A stretch of DNA of 64,000 nucleotides, taken from NCBI RefSeq assembly GCF_001282625.1, contig NZ_CTEJ01000001.1, positions 558,001 to 622,000 of the forward strand, written 5' to 3'. Origin of the DNA: Lascolabacillus massiliensis (GTDB lineage: Bacteria; Bacteroidota; Bacteroidia; Bacteroidales; Dysgonomonadaceae). The translations under genes were made by a program, and so were the position numbers. The notes below the pieces were generated by a model that saw nothing but the letters and a program-made list of their open reading frames with translations, was not told where the DNA came from and did not search any database. The first letter of the stretch is position 1; each line of letters opens with the position of its first letter. Positions 46,503-56,931 of the stretch are shown here, piece after piece.

Positions 46503-47816
46503 ATGAAAAATTTAGTAGCAATTGTTGGTCGTCCCAATGTAGGTAAATCCACACTATTTAACCGATTGACACAGAGTCGTCAGGCAATTGTAACAGAGAT
46601 CGAAGGAACTACACGAGACCGTCAGTATGGGAATGTTAGCTGGAATGGAAAAGAGTTTTCTTTAGTTGACACAGGTGGATGGGTTGTAAACTCCGAAGAT
46701 GTTATGGAGGATGAAATCAATAAACAGGTACTCATTGCAATACAGGAAGCAGATGTGATTCTTTTTGTTGTGGATGTAATGAACGGTTTAACTGATCTGG
46801 ATACAGGTGTGGCTCAGATTCTCAGAAAATCAGGTAAGCCGGTTGTTATAGTAGCTAATAAATCTGATAATTTTGAAATTGGTTTTCAAGCAGCTGAGTT
46901 CTACTCGTTAGGATTGGGCGATCCTTTTAGTGTATCAAGCATAAATGGTTCAGGAACAGGTGATTTACTTGATCATATAGTGACCCTGTTTACAAAAGAG
47001 AGTGAGGAGGAAATACTTGAGGATATACCCAGGATTGCTATTGTTGGCAGACCAAATGCAGGAAAATCTTCGATAGTAAATTCACTTTTAGGTGAAGAAA
47101 GAAGTATCGTTACTGATATTGCAGGAACTACGCGTGACTCAATTTATCACAGATATAACAAGTTTGGGATGGACTTCTACCTAATTGATACAGCCGGTAT
47201 CAGAAAGAAAGGTAAAGTAAGTGAAGATTTGGAGTATTTTTCTGTAATACGTTCAATCAGAGTTATTGAAAATTCTGATGTTTGTATTCTGATGATTGAT
47301 GCCACCAGAGGTATTGAGAGTCAGGACATGAATATTTTTACTTTAATACAAAAGAATAGAAATGGTTTGGTTGTTTTTGTCAATAAATGGGATTTGGTTG
47401 AAGACAAGGATAACATAACAGTGAAAGTATTTGAGAATGCGATCCGTCAAAAACTTGCCCCATTTACAGATTTCCCGATAGTATTTGGATCAGCCATAAC
47501 AAAACAGAGAATTTTGAAGGTTATGGATCTCGCAAAAGAGGTCTACAATAATAAGAAGCGTAGAATACCAACCCATAAATTAAATGAGGTAATGCTTCCA
47601 ATAATTGAGAATACTCCTCCTCCTTCGAATAAGGGCAAATTTGTTAAAGTTAAATATATTACACAACTTCATAATACAACTGTTCCCTCATTTGTATTTT
47701 TCTGTAATCTCCCTCAGTGGGTAAAAGAACCGTATCGCAGGTTCATAGAAAACAGGATGAGAGAGAACTGGAATTTCAGCGGTACCCCGATTAATATATT
47801 CTTTAGAGAAAAATAA
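46503..47816 (+). CDS. der: GTPase Der (EngA)
   Basis: 437 aa with two tandem G domains. The first has [19 protein letters not shown] and NKSD. The second has [20 protein letters not shown] and NKWD. A C-terminal KH-like domain ends with PINIFFREK. Der acts in 50S ribosome assembly. It is 48 nt behind era. Confidence 0.97.
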   Translation: MKNLVAIVGRPNVGKSTLFNRLTQSRQAIVTEIEGTTRDRQYGNVSWNGKEFSLVDTGGWVVNSEDVMEDEINKQVLIAIQEADVILFVVDVMNGLTDLDTGVAQILRKSGKPVVIVANKSDNFEIGFQAAEFYSLGLGDPFSVSSINGSGTGDLLDHIVTLFTKESEEEILEDIPRIAIVGRPNAGKSSIVNSLLGEERSIVTDIAGTTRDSIYHRYNKFGMDFYLIDTAGIRKKGKVSEDLEYFSVIRSIRVIENSDVCILMIDATRGIESQDMNIFTLIQKNRNGLVVFVNKWDLVEDKDNITVKVFENAIRQKLAPFTDFPIVFGSAITKQRILKVMDLAKEVYNNKKRRIPTHKLNEVMLPIIENTPPPSNKGKFVKVKYITQLHNTTVPSFVFFCNLPQWVKEPYRRFIENRMRENWNFSGTPINIFFREK

Positions 47817-47968
47817 ATTGCATAAACCGATGAATTAACAAAAATAATGCGTTAATTTGTATTACTTTCGATATCAGATATTTTGTAAAAACTGCTATCG
47901 TATCATAAAAAAAAGTAATTTGAAATGCATATTCCGGCATATTTGCCGAGTAAAACTTAGGAACAGGG

Positions 47969-49918
47969 ATGAATACTACAAACAATCTAGAGAACGAAAA
48001 ACTACCGGTTAACGAAGTAGAATCTGATAACAACCTACAGTCTGAACAAACAGAGCAGGAAACTTCTTCAGTTGAATCTCAATCGGTTAATGAAGCTGAG
48101 AGTGAAAAAGAGATCGATTATGATCTGGATGATGCCCATATTGAGGATGAATCTGAATCAGAAGAAGATGAAATTGACGAAGATACTGTATCTGAAGATT
48201 CAAGTGCTGTTTTACTCTCTATAGAAGAGATAATACAACATTTGAGGGATCTGCTTGAAAAAGGAAATCTAAAGCGTAAACATGTTGAAGAGTATAAGAA
48301 TCAGTTTTATCGTTCACTAAGAAATGAGATTGAAACACAAAAACAGGCCTTCTTTGCAGAGGGAGGTGAAGAGATTGATTTTGTAGCAACGGAACCTGAA
48401 ATTTACAATGAGGGAAAAGAGCTTCTTCAAAAAATTAAAGAGAAGCGTGCAGAGCTTGTTGCAAAAGAGGATGCTCAGAAAGAGAAGAATGTTGAAAGAA
48501 AACTTTCTATAATAAATCAAATTAAATTACTGACCGAAACTCAGGGGCATGAAGATTTTAACAAGACCTATCAGGAGTTTAAATCACTGCAGCAGGAGTG
48601 GAACGAAATAAAACTTATTCCACAATCCAAGGTTAATGAATTGTGGAAATCTTACCAACGATATGTAGAAAAGTTCTATGACCTGGTCAGAATAAACAAT
48701 GAGTTCAGGGAATATGATTTCAAGAAGAATCTTGAGTTAAAAACAGATCTCTGTGAAGCGGCTGAGCGACTTGATGAAGAACCAGATGTGATTTCTGCTT
48801 TTCATCAGCTGCAGAATCTGCATCAGGAGTGGAGAGAGACCGGTCCGGTTTCCAGAAAAGACAGAGAGGAAATTTGGAACAGGTTTAAGGCTGCATCAAC
48901 AAAAATCAATAAAAAATATCAGGCTCATTTTGAGGAACTGAGAAGTAAAGAAGATGAGAATTTAGAGCTAAAAACTGCAATTTGTGAGAAGTTAGAAGCT
49001 ATTGATTATTCAAAAATAAAAACCATTAAAGATTGGAACAGGAGCGTAAAAGAAGTGCTGGAACTTCAGTCCCAGTGGCGTAAGATTGGCTATGTTCCAA
49101 GAAAATGGAATACAAAAATTTACAAACGTTACCGTGCGGCCTGCGATTTGTTCTTTAAAAATAAAAATGATTATTATAAGTCTCTAAGAGGAGAGATGGA
49201 GGATAATTTAAAGAAGAAGTTAGAGCTGTGTGAACGTGCCGAAGCTTTGAAGGAGAGCACCGACTGGAAAAAAACAACTCAGGAAATGATAGATATTCAA
49301 AAAGAGTGGAAATCCATCGGTATTATACCTCGTAAATATGTAGATAGTGTCTGGAAACGTTTTATCACGGCCTGCGATTACTTCTTTGAACAAAAGAAGC
49401 TTAATACTTCCTCACGATACGATGAAGAGGCAAGAAATCTTGAGGCTAAAAGGGCAATAGTACAAACAATAAAGAATCTTGATAAATCACTCGATACTGA
49501 TAAAGCATTATCAGCACTTCGTGAACTGATGGATCAGTGGTACTCAATAGGGCACGTTCCATATAAACTTAAGGATATCACTTATCGCGAATTTTATGAC
49601 GCCACAGAAGAGCAGTTTGATAGATTGAATATTGATAAAACAGACCGTAAGCTGGAAAGTTTTAAAACAAATATTTCTGATCTAGCCAGATCAGGTAATG
49701 CAAAGAATCAGCTTTATCATGAACGTGAGAAACTGATGCGTCAGTATGACCGTATGAAAAATGAACTACAGACCTATGAAAATAATATAGGATTTTTATC
49801 AGTTTCTTCTAAAAAAGGTAATCATTTGTTAGATGATATGAATTCTAAAGTTGAAAAAATTAAGTCTGAGCTTCAATTGATAATCAGAAAAATAGAAGCT
49901 GTGGATAAAGAGTTGTGA
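47969..49918 (+). CDS. DUF349-repeat coiled-coil protein
   Basis: 649 aa, no signal peptide. An acidic, probably disordered N-terminus (residues 1-70) is followed by five DUF349 repeats, recognisable as WNEIKLIPQSKVNELW, WRETGPVSRKDREEIW, WRKIGYVPRKWNTKIY, WKSIGIIPRKYVDSVW and WYSIGHVPYKLKDITY, each with a following aromatic-rich helix. The C-terminal 80 residues form a coiled coil. The function of this helical-repeat family is not settled. Its position after der is consistent with Bacteroidota gene order. Confidence 0.85.
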   Translation: MNTTNNLENEKLPVNEVESDNNLQSEQTEQETSSVESQSVNEAESEKEIDYDLDDAHIEDESESEEDEIDEDTVSEDSSAVLLSIEEIIQHLRDLLEKGNLKRKHVEEYKNQFYRSLRNEIETQKQAFFAEGGEEIDFVATEPEIYNEGKELLQKIKEKRAELVAKEDAQKEKNVERKLSIINQIKLLTETQGHEDFNKTYQEFKSLQQEWNEIKLIPQSKVNELWKSYQRYVEKFYDLVRINNEFREYDFKKNLELKTDLCEAAERLDEEPDVISAFHQLQNLHQEWRETGPVSRKDREEIWNRFKAASTKINKKYQAHFEELRSKEDENLELKTAICEKLEAIDYSKIKTIKDWNRSVKEVLELQSQWRKIGYVPRKWNTKIYKRYRAACDLFFKNKNDYYKSLRGEMEDNLKKKLELCERAEALKESTDWKKTTQEMIDIQKEWKSIGIIPRKYVDSVWKRFITACDYFFEQKKLNTSSRYDEEARNLEAKRAIVQTIKNLDKSLDTDKALSALRELMDQWYSIGHVPYKLKDITYREFYDATEEQFDRLNIDKTDRKLESFKTNISDLARSGNAKNQLYHEREKLMRQYDRMKNELQTYENNIGFLSVSSKKGNHLLDDMNSKVEKIKSELQLIIRKIEAVDKEL

Positions 49919-49943
49919 TACAGGTGATTACACTAATTGATAT

Positions 49944-49975
49944 AGCGAACGGGATATCCCGTTCGCTTTTTTTTT
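49944..49975 (+). terminator. intrinsic terminator after the DUF349 gene
   Basis: A perfect palindrome AGCGAACGGGATATCCCGTTCGCT (two 12-nt halves, 49944-49967) followed by a run of Ts marks the end of the housekeeping block and separates it from PUL 3. Confidence 0.92.
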
Positions 49976-50032
49976 GAATAATATTTACTATTTTATGAGA
50001 CAATATTTAGAGTGTATATATAGCAATTTGGA

Positions 50033-50040
50033 TAGTTTTG
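50033..50040 (+). promoter_or_regulatory. -7 box for the GH43 gene
   Basis: TAGTTTTG matches TAnnTTTG about 60 nt before the ATG. A TTTA at 50006 is a weak -33 candidate with long spacing. Confidence 0.4.
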
Positions 50041-50101
50041 TACAATTACAGGAGAAAACCACTCTTTTAATTTGAAATAATTATGTAATAATATCTGAAA
50101 A

Positions 50102-51043
50102 ATGAAAAAATTGTTTTTATCATCATTTATATTTCTAATGTCCATATCAATTATTTCTCAAGAATCATTTAAAAATGTTCCTCTTGCTGATCCTTTTATA
50201 TTATTATATGAAGGTACATATTATGCATACGGTACAGGATCACCTGATGGAATAGAAGTTATCACCTCAAATGATCTTATAAATTGGAATAGGGTTGATA
50301 ATGGACGAAATGGATTAGCCCTGCATAAGAATGATAGTTATGGAGAAAAATGGTTCTGGGCCCCTGAAGTTTACTTTATAAATGGTAAGTTTTATATGTA
50401 CTACTCTGCAGAGGAACATATGTGTGTGGCTACTTCAGACTCACCATTAGGTCCTTTTGTTCAGGATATAAAACAGCCAATGTTGCCTGGTGAGAAAACT
50501 ATAGATAACACTCTTTTTATTGATGAAGATGGCACTCCTTACCTTTTTTTTGATAGGTTTAATGATGGTTTGAATATTTGGGTTGCAGAACTAGAAGATG
50601 ATCTTAAAACAATAAAAAAGGAGACACTTCATCCCTGTATCCATGTTTCACAAGAGTGGGAAGAGGTATGGCCAAGGGTAAATGAGGGTGCATTTGTAAT
50701 TAAACAAAATGGAACTTATTATATGACTTATTCAGCCAACAGCTATGAAAGTCAATATTATGGAATTGGTTGTGCAACTGCTACTGATATTATGGGTGAG
50801 TGGACAAAATATTCCCATAATCCACTATTGCAGATACCAGGTAATCTTTATGGAGTAGGGCACAGTTCAATGTTTAAGGATAATGATGGGAATTGGAGAA
50901 TCGTATTTCATGCACATCAGAGTGAAAATGAAATACATCCCAGGAATATGTTTATAAGCAAAGTTTATTTTAAAAAGATAGGAGGTGAAGATATATTACA
51001 AATAGATCCCAATTTTATCACACCAGTGATAGTTAACGACTGA
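50102..51043 (+). CDS. GH43-family glycoside hydrolase (arabinofuranosidase/xylosidase type)
   Basis: 313 aa with a signal peptide (residues 1-20, ending SIISQ). It has a five-bladed propeller layout with the three GH43 acidic residues. The general base Asp lies in PLADPFILLYEGTYYAYGT, the pKa-modulating Asp in TIDNTLFIDEDGTPYLFFDR, and the acid Glu in RVNEGAFVIKQNGTYYMTYS. WFWAPEVYFINGKFYMYYS is also typical. No additional CBM is present. It sits just upstream of SusCD in a locus with GH127 and GH172, so an L- or D-arabinofuranosyl substrate is more likely than xylan. Confidence 0.88.
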   Translation: MKKLFLSSFIFLMSISIISQESFKNVPLADPFILLYEGTYYAYGTGSPDGIEVITSNDLINWNRVDNGRNGLALHKNDSYGEKWFWAPEVYFINGKFYMYYSAEEHMCVATSDSPLGPFVQDIKQPMLPGEKTIDNTLFIDEDGTPYLFFDRFNDGLNIWVAELEDDLKTIKKETLHPCIHVSQEWEEVWPRVNEGAFVIKQNGTYYMTYSANSYESQYYGIGCATATDIMGEWTKYSHNPLLQIPGNLYGVGHSSMFKDNDGNWRIVFHAHQSENEIHPRNMFISKVYFKKIGGEDILQIDPNFITPVIVND

Positions 51044-51153
51044 TTTAATATTTTGATTTTGATGATATTATAATCTTAATTTATAAAGCTCCGATTTTAA
51101 TGTTTATGACTTTGAATATTTAAAAGGAAAATTTAATAACCTAAACAAATGAA

Positions 51154-54100
51154 ATGAAAATGGAAAGATGTTTAAAATTATGCAAGGGAATATTTCTCGC
51201 GTTAGCGTGGATAATAGCCCAAAGCTTGTCTGCTCAGACTATTACAGTGAGCGGTAATGTTAGCGATGTATCCGGTGAACCACTAATTGGTGTTACCATA
51301 CAGGTAGCAAATTCCTCTGTGGGAACAGTTACCAATTTCAATGGTAACTATACTCTAAGCGGTGTTTCACCTAATGCTGTTTTAGAAGTCTCATATGTCG
51401 GTATGACTACTCAGCGTATTAATGTTAATGGTCGTACTAATATCGACATAGTAATGTCAGAAGATACAGAAATACTTAGTGAGGTAGTTGTAACCGGTTT
51501 CGGTTTATCTCAGAGAAAAGAGTCTTTGACTTCAGCTATCTCTGTAATTGGAGCAGAAGACATAAGCAGGTCTCAGGCTTCAACTTCTTCAGGAGCGTTA
51601 GTTGGTAAGATTCCGGGTATCAACTCTCGTCAGGTGGATGGACGTCCTGGTGCATCAACTAATATCCAGATCAGAAATATGGGTGCACCATTATATGTAA
51701 TTGATGGTATACAATCTGATGAGGGTCAATTTAATAATATTGACTTTAACGATATTGAGACAATAACTGTTTTGAAAGATGCCTCTGCATCAATTTATGG
51801 TGTAAGGGCAGCAAATGGTGTTGTTGTTGTTACTACAAAAAAAGGTTCAAGAAATTCCAAAAATACAGTAACACTTAATACTTATTATGGATGGCAAAGC
51901 CTATATGCTTTCCCAAAACCTGCAACAGCTGAGACTTATATAACTAACTATATTCAGTCGCAGACAGTTCAGGGAGCCACTAACTACACTTATACAAAAG
52001 AAGACTACGAAAAATGGAAAAAAGGAACTGAAAAGGGTTATGTTCCATTTGACTGGTATGATTTTATTTGGGAAGTATCTCCTCAGACTTATGTAAATGC
52101 TAACGTATCTGGAGGTTCTGAAAATATAAATTACTATCTGAGTGTTGGTAATTTGAAGCAGGATGCAATGATTGTTAACTATGGTGGGTTCCAGAGAACA
52201 AACGTTCAGATGAATGTTACTGCCAATATTACTGACCGTTTCAAAGTTGGTGGTGGTATGAATGGACGTATCGAGACCAGGAAGAACCCGGGTGTACCTG
52301 AAGTAGACGACTACTGGATGCCTCGTTTCGGTACTTTCAGAAACTTGCCTACAAGAAGACCATTTGCTAATGACAATCCTCTCTATCCAACTTTAACTTC
52401 AACAAACCCTGCCACAAACTTTGGCTGGCTTACATATGACTTGTCAGGTACTTTCCAAAATACATGGAGAGTTGGTCAGTTGAACTTTGATGCTGAATAT
52501 GAGCTGTTTGATGGATTAAAAGCCAAAGGATTATTTAGTTATTATTTAGCTAATCAAAGGCTTGATAATCATGAATATACTTATAAGCTTTATGGATATG
52601 ATGAAGATACAGATACTTATCCTGTAATTTTCGAAAATAATAACCCATGGCGTGAGAGAACTCAAGGTTATGTAGAAGAGGTTACAACTAATATACAGCT
52701 AAACTATGATAAAAGATTCGGAGATCACAACGTGTCAGCTGTATTAGGTGCAGAAACTATAAAAAGAGATACTCCTTCTACATGGGTACACTCTATTCCT
52801 ACATCAAACGCATTGAATCTTATAGACTATGAAACCATGGATACATACGATGATACAGGAAATAATACACAGGCACGACTTGGTTATATCGGAAGATTTA
52901 ACTACGACTATGCAGGAAAATATCTAGTTGAATTTTCCGGTAGATACGATGGTTCATGGAAATTCCCACCAAACCACAGATGGGGATTCTTCCCTTCAGC
53001 ATCAGTTGGATGGAGAATTTCAGAAGAATCTTTCTGGAGAGAAAGTAAATTGACAAATGTATTTTACGACTTAAAACTCAGAGCATCATATGGTTTACTA
53101 GGAGATGATAATGTAAGTGGATATAATGCTTTCGATTATATGTCAGGTTACTCATATAAAAATGGAGGATCTGTTATTGATGGAATGTATACATTAGGAA
53201 CTGTACCTCGTGGTCTGCCTGTAACTACATTGTCATGGATAAAAGCTAAAATACTTGATATTGGTATGGATGCAAGTTTCTTTGATGGTAAACTTACAGG
53301 TTCATTCGACTTTTTCAGACGTATGAGAACTGGACTACCTGCATCAAAATATGACATCTTGTTACCTTCTGAAGTTGGATTCAGCTTGCCAAGAGAGAAT
53401 TTGAACTCTGATATGCATATGGGTTATGATTTAATGGCTAAATGGACTGCAAAAGCAGGTGATTTGACCTATTCAATTGGTGGAAATGCTACCTACTCAA
53501 GATTTTATGATTGGGAACAGTACAAGCCACGATTCAGTAACTCATGGAACGTTTACAGAAATTCAATAGAAAAACGTTATGGATATCTAAACTGGGGCCT
53601 TCAGGCAGATGGTCAGTTCCAGAGCTGGGAAGAGATTGCAACTTGGCCAATTGACAACGACCGTCAGGGTAACAGAACTCTTCGTCCTGGTGATATAAAG
53701 TATGTGGATGTTAATGGTGACGGTGTTATTAACTGGTTGGATGAACGTCCAATTGGTTATCGTCAGGATTCAACACCTATTTTCAACTACGGTATGAATT
53801 TCTACTTTAAGTGGAAAGGTTTTGATCTTGCATTCGACCTTACAGGAGGTGCTCTTTCTACATGGTACCAGGAGTGGGAACAGAGAAATCCTTTCCATGA
53901 TGGAGGTAATAATCCTCAGTACTACATGGAAGATACATGGAGACTATCTGATATATGGGATGCTAACAGTGAACTAATACCAGGAAAATATCCAATGTTG
54001 CTGATTGGTAACAGTAATCACAGTAATTACTGGAACAGTACATTCTGGAAGAAGAATGTTAAGTATATAAAGTTAAGAAACTTAGAGTTTGGTTATAATT

Positions 54101-54276
54101 TCCCAAAATCTATTGTTGAAAAAGCTTCACTTTCTGATTTAAGATTATATCTCGCTGGTCAGAACCTAGTTGGATTAACCAATTTAATTGGAGTCGATCC
54201 TGAAATACAGGAGACAAATGGGTTAGCTTATCCTACAACCAGGATCGTGAATATTGGTTTAACTGTAAAATTCTAA
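51154..54276 (+). CDS. SusC-family TonB-dependent importer (PUL 3)
   Basis: 1040 aa. The signal peptide ends near SLSAQ (residue 27). A carboxypeptidase-regulatory-like domain follows (GNVSDVSGEPLIGVTIQVAN, then NFNGNYTLSG). The TonB-box-like segment is SEVVVTGFG. The plug has the SusC signature ITVLKDASASIYGVRAANG. The barrel ends IVNIGLTVKF. A second in-frame Met lies 2 residues after the first. It is paired with the SusD 6 nt downstream and should import the oligosaccharide handled by the GH43/GH172/GH127 set. Confidence 0.95.
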   Translation: MKMERCLKLCKGIFLALAWIIAQSLSAQTITVSGNVSDVSGEPLIGVTIQVANSSVGTVTNFNGNYTLSGVSPNAVLEVSYVGMTTQRINVNGRTNIDIVMSEDTEILSEVVVTGFGLSQRKESLTSAISVIGAEDISRSQASTSSGALVGKIPGINSRQVDGRPGASTNIQIRNMGAPLYVIDGIQSDEGQFNNIDFNDIETITVLKDASASIYGVRAANGVVVVTTKKGSRNSKNTVTLNTYYGWQSLYAFPKPATAETYITNYIQSQTVQGATNYTYTKEDYEKWKKGTEKGYVPFDWYDFIWEVSPQTYVNANVSGGSENINYYLSVGNLKQDAMIVNYGGFQRTNVQMNVTANITDRFKVGGGMNGRIETRKNPGVPEVDDYWMPRFGTFRNLPTRRPFANDNPLYPTLTSTNPATNFGWLTYDLSGTFQNTWRVGQLNFDAEYELFDGLKAKGLFSYYLANQRLDNHEYTYKLYGYDEDTDTYPVIFENNNPWRERTQGYVEEVTTNIQLNYDKRFGDHNVSAVLGAETIKRDTPSTWVHSIPTSNALNLIDYETMDTYDDTGNNTQARLGYIGRFNYDYAGKYLVEFSGRYDGSWKFPPNHRWGFFPSASVGWRISEESFWRESKLTNVFYDLKLRASYGLLGDDNVSGYNAFDYMSGYSYKNGGSVIDGMYTLGTVPRGLPVTTLSWIKAKILDIGMDASFFDGKLTGSFDFFRRMRTGLPASKYDILLPSEVGFSLPRENLNSDMHMGYDLMAKWTAKAGDLTYSIGGNATYSRFYDWEQYKPRFSNSWNVYRNSIEKRYGYLNWGLQADGQFQSWEEIATWPIDNDRQGNRTLRPGDIKYVDVNGDGVINWLDERPIGYRQDSTPIFNYGMNFYFKWKGFDLAFDLTGGALSTWYQEWEQRNPFHDGGNNPQYYMEDTWRLSDIWDANSELIPGKYPMLLIGNSNHSNYWNSTFWKKNVKYIKLRNLEFGYNFPKSIVEKASLSDLRLYLAGQNLVGLTNLIGVDPEIQETNGLAYPTTRIVNIGLTVKF

Positions 54277-54282
54277 AAAGTT

Positions 54283-56109
54283 ATGAAATTAAAAAATATA
54301 TTTATAGCATTTGCTTTAGTGCTTTTTGCACTCACAAGTTGCTCCGAATTTTTGGAGAGAGAACCGGATACAATATTATCTGACGATCAGGTTTTCGGTG
54401 ACGAAGTTATGATCAAATCAGTTCTTTCTAACTTCTATGGCAGAATTACATGGGGGCAGCATATAGATGACTCCTATTCTTATACAATTTTGGATGAGGC
54501 ATCAAGATCAGAAAGTGGTCCTGACACCAGACAAGGATTTGAAGATAACAGATGGAGGGTATATGATTATACATTAATGAGAAACCTCAATCAGTTTTTA
54601 AAAGGTGTACGTGAAACTGATGTATTAGATGCTGATACGCAAAAAATGTTAGAAGGGGAAGCTAGATTTATAAGAGCTTGGTTATATTTTAATATGGCTC
54701 GAGGAATGGGTGGTATGCCTATTATAGGAGATGAAGTATTTGAATATAGCCCGGGTATGGACATTACCACATTGCAATATCCGAGATCTACTGAAGCTGA
54801 AATTTACAACTATATAATTTCAGAATGTGAAGCTATCAAGAATTTTCTTCCTGAAAATCCAAGTATCAATGCAGCCAGAGCTACCAAATGGGCAGCATTA
54901 ATGCTTAAGGCAAGAGCAGCTGTTTATGCAGGATCAATTGCAAATTACAATAACAAAATGCCAAACCCGATTAAAACTCCGGGTGGTGAAGTTGGAATTG
55001 ATGCTAACCTTGCACAAGGATACTATCAAACAGCACTTTCAGCAGCAGAAGAGGTAATAAACAGCGGTAAATACGAATTACAACTTAATAAACCGGATGA
55101 CAGAGGAAGAAATTTTTATGAAGCTTTATCTGTAAAAGAAAATAATAAAGAGGTAATTTGGGCACGTGATTATAAATATCCTGGACAGACTAATGGGTTC
55201 ACACAAATAAATATTCCTGCTTCACATGCTGAAGATATCGACCGTGCTTATGCAGGTCCAATACTAAATCTAGTTGAAGATTTTGAATACATTAATGATA
55301 GAGATGGTGAAATTAAAATCAGAGACAATGAAGGTAACTATATCTTTTATGATAGAGCAGAGGATGCATTTGCAAATAAAGATCCAAGATTATGGGGAAC
55401 TGTAATTTATCCGGGAGCTATCTTTAAAGGTTCACCTGTTGTACTTCAGGCTGGTCAGAAATATTTTGAAAACGGTGAGTGGCATGTAAGAACCAGTACA
55501 CCTGGTAGTACTGATGAAAATGATATCTTGATAACATCAATAAATGGTCCTAATCAATCAAATGACCAGTACGTAAACAAATCAGGATTTTTCTTCCGCA
55601 AATTCTTAGATGAAACTCCAAGTGCTTCAACACGTGGTAGAAGAAGTGAAATGTGGTTCCCAAGATTCAGATTTGCAGAAGCTGTAATGATTGCATCAGA
55701 AGCAGCCTTTGAATTAGGACAGGCTGATAAAGCTCTAACATATTTGAATATGGTTAGAGAAAGAGCAGGAATTCAACCACTTACTTCAATGACATTTGAT
55801 GATATTGTACAGGAAAGAAGAGTTGAGTTTGCATTTGAAGATCACAGGTATTGGGATTTAAAACGTTGGAGAATTGCAGATAAAGTATGGAATGGTATTC
55901 AGGATGATCCTAATGCTCAGCAGTGGGGATTGTTTCCATATCTTGTGAATGATCCAGGCAATCCTAATCATGGAAAATGGGTATTTGATAAAATTAAAAT
56001 TCATATGTCACCATTTCCAAGAGACTTTCAAATGAGAAATTATTATAATTTCATTGATCAGGGATGGATAAATAATAATCCAAAGTTGGTTAAGAATCCT
56101 TATCAATAA
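54283..56109 (+). CDS. SusD/RagB-family lipoprotein (PUL 3)
   Basis: 608 aa, lipoprotein (FALTSCSEFLE, Cys20). SusD hallmarks are MLEGEARFIRAWLYFNMARG, FRFAEAVMIASEAAFELG and RRVEFAFEDHRYWDLKRW. The C-terminal PFPRDFQMRNYYNFIDQGW fits the usual ending, in which the final lobes contact SusC. Only 6 nt separate it from susC, so both are produced together. Confidence 0.95.
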   Translation: MKLKNIFIAFALVLFALTSCSEFLEREPDTILSDDQVFGDEVMIKSVLSNFYGRITWGQHIDDSYSYTILDEASRSESGPDTRQGFEDNRWRVYDYTLMRNLNQFLKGVRETDVLDADTQKMLEGEARFIRAWLYFNMARGMGGMPIIGDEVFEYSPGMDITTLQYPRSTEAEIYNYIISECEAIKNFLPENPSINAARATKWAALMLKARAAVYAGSIANYNNKMPNPIKTPGGEVGIDANLAQGYYQTALSAAEEVINSGKYELQLNKPDDRGRNFYEALSVKENNKEVIWARDYKYPGQTNGFTQINIPASHAEDIDRAYAGPILNLVEDFEYINDRDGEIKIRDNEGNYIFYDRAEDAFANKDPRLWGTVIYPGAIFKGSPVVLQAGQKYFENGEWHVRTSTPGSTDENDILITSINGPNQSNDQYVNKSGFFFRKFLDETPSASTRGRRSEMWFPRFRFAEAVMIASEAAFELGQADKALTYLNMVRERAGIQPLTSMTFDDIVQERRVEFAFEDHRYWDLKRWRIADKVWNGIQDDPNAQQWGLFPYLVNDPGNPNHGKWVFDKIKIHMSPFPRDFQMRNYYNFIDQGWINNNPKLVKNPYQ

Positions 56110-56140
56110 ATAATGTCTAATTTCGAAAAAATAAACAATT

Positions 56141-56815
56141 ATGATACAATATAAATACTTTGTTATAATATTACTGTCAGTAATGATGTTTACTGCCTGT
56201 GGTTTGGACAATTATGATGCTCCCCAATCTGAGCTGCATGGAAAAATCACATATAACGGACAGACTTTAGGTTTACGAGGAACCGGTGAAGCTGTTCAAT
56301 TGCAACTTTATCAGGATGGTTATGAATTAAGAGATAACATACCTGTATATGTAGGACAGGATGGAACTTTTAGTGCTAAATTATTTGATGGAGAATATAA
56401 ACTGGTTACCAGAAATCAGAACGGACCATGGGTAAATTCTCGTGATACAACAGTGATTAAATTAAATGGAACAACTACAGTTGATGTTCAGGTAACACCT
56501 TACTTTACGATATCAGGTGCTAATATTTCACTTAATGGTTCACAGCTGAATGCTTCATTTACTGTAAATCAGGTTGTAGAAACAGCAAATATCGAATATG
56601 TAATGTTGCTTGTTAGTAAAACCAATTTCGTTGATGATGTTTCTTATATTGGTCGTGAGGATTTCAGAAATGTTGAAGCAGGTGCATTAAATTTATCAAT
56701 GGATCTGTCCAGCAATCAGCAGGTTGCAAGTGCTAAGGCTCTTTTTGGAAGAGTTGGAGTAAGAACCGTTGGTGCTGATCAGGCAATATATTCAGATGTA
56801 GTAAGATTGAAATAA
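56141..56815 (+). CDS. DUF3823-type lipoprotein
   Basis: 224 aa, lipoprotein (MMFTACGLDNYD, Cys20). The N-terminal carboxypeptidase-like beta-sandwich (LHGKITYNGQTLGLRGTGEAVQLQ) and the conserved TPYFTISGANISLNGSQLNASF segment match DUF3823 proteins. These often follow SusD genes and are presumed surface glycan-binding or scaffold components. It ends shortly before a hairpin terminator, so SusCD-DUF3823 forms the core transcript. Confidence 0.75.
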   Translation: MIQYKYFVIILLSVMMFTACGLDNYDAPQSELHGKITYNGQTLGLRGTGEAVQLQLYQDGYELRDNIPVYVGQDGTFSAKLFDGEYKLVTRNQNGPWVNSRDTTVIKLNGTTTVDVQVTPYFTISGANISLNGSQLNASFTVNQVVETANIEYVMLLVSKTNFVDDVSYIGREDFRNVEAGALNLSMDLSSNQQVASAKALFGRVGVRTVGADQAIYSDVVRLK

Positions 56816-56843
56816 TAAGTAATCAATCAATAACAGATAAAAT

Positions 56844-56882
56844 GTATGGAGGAGGGGCTATTTTTAGCTCCCTCCATACTTT
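56844..56882 (+). terminator. terminator-like hairpin after the DUF3823 gene
   Basis: GTATGGAGG pairs with CCTCCATAC, with a further GGGGCT/AGCTCC stem, followed by TTTATTT. It probably lowers read-through into the downstream enzymes. Confidence 0.7.
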
Positions 56883-56931
56883 ATTTAATACAAACTTTAA
56901 TAAGAATTAGAAAATAATCAAATCAAGTATA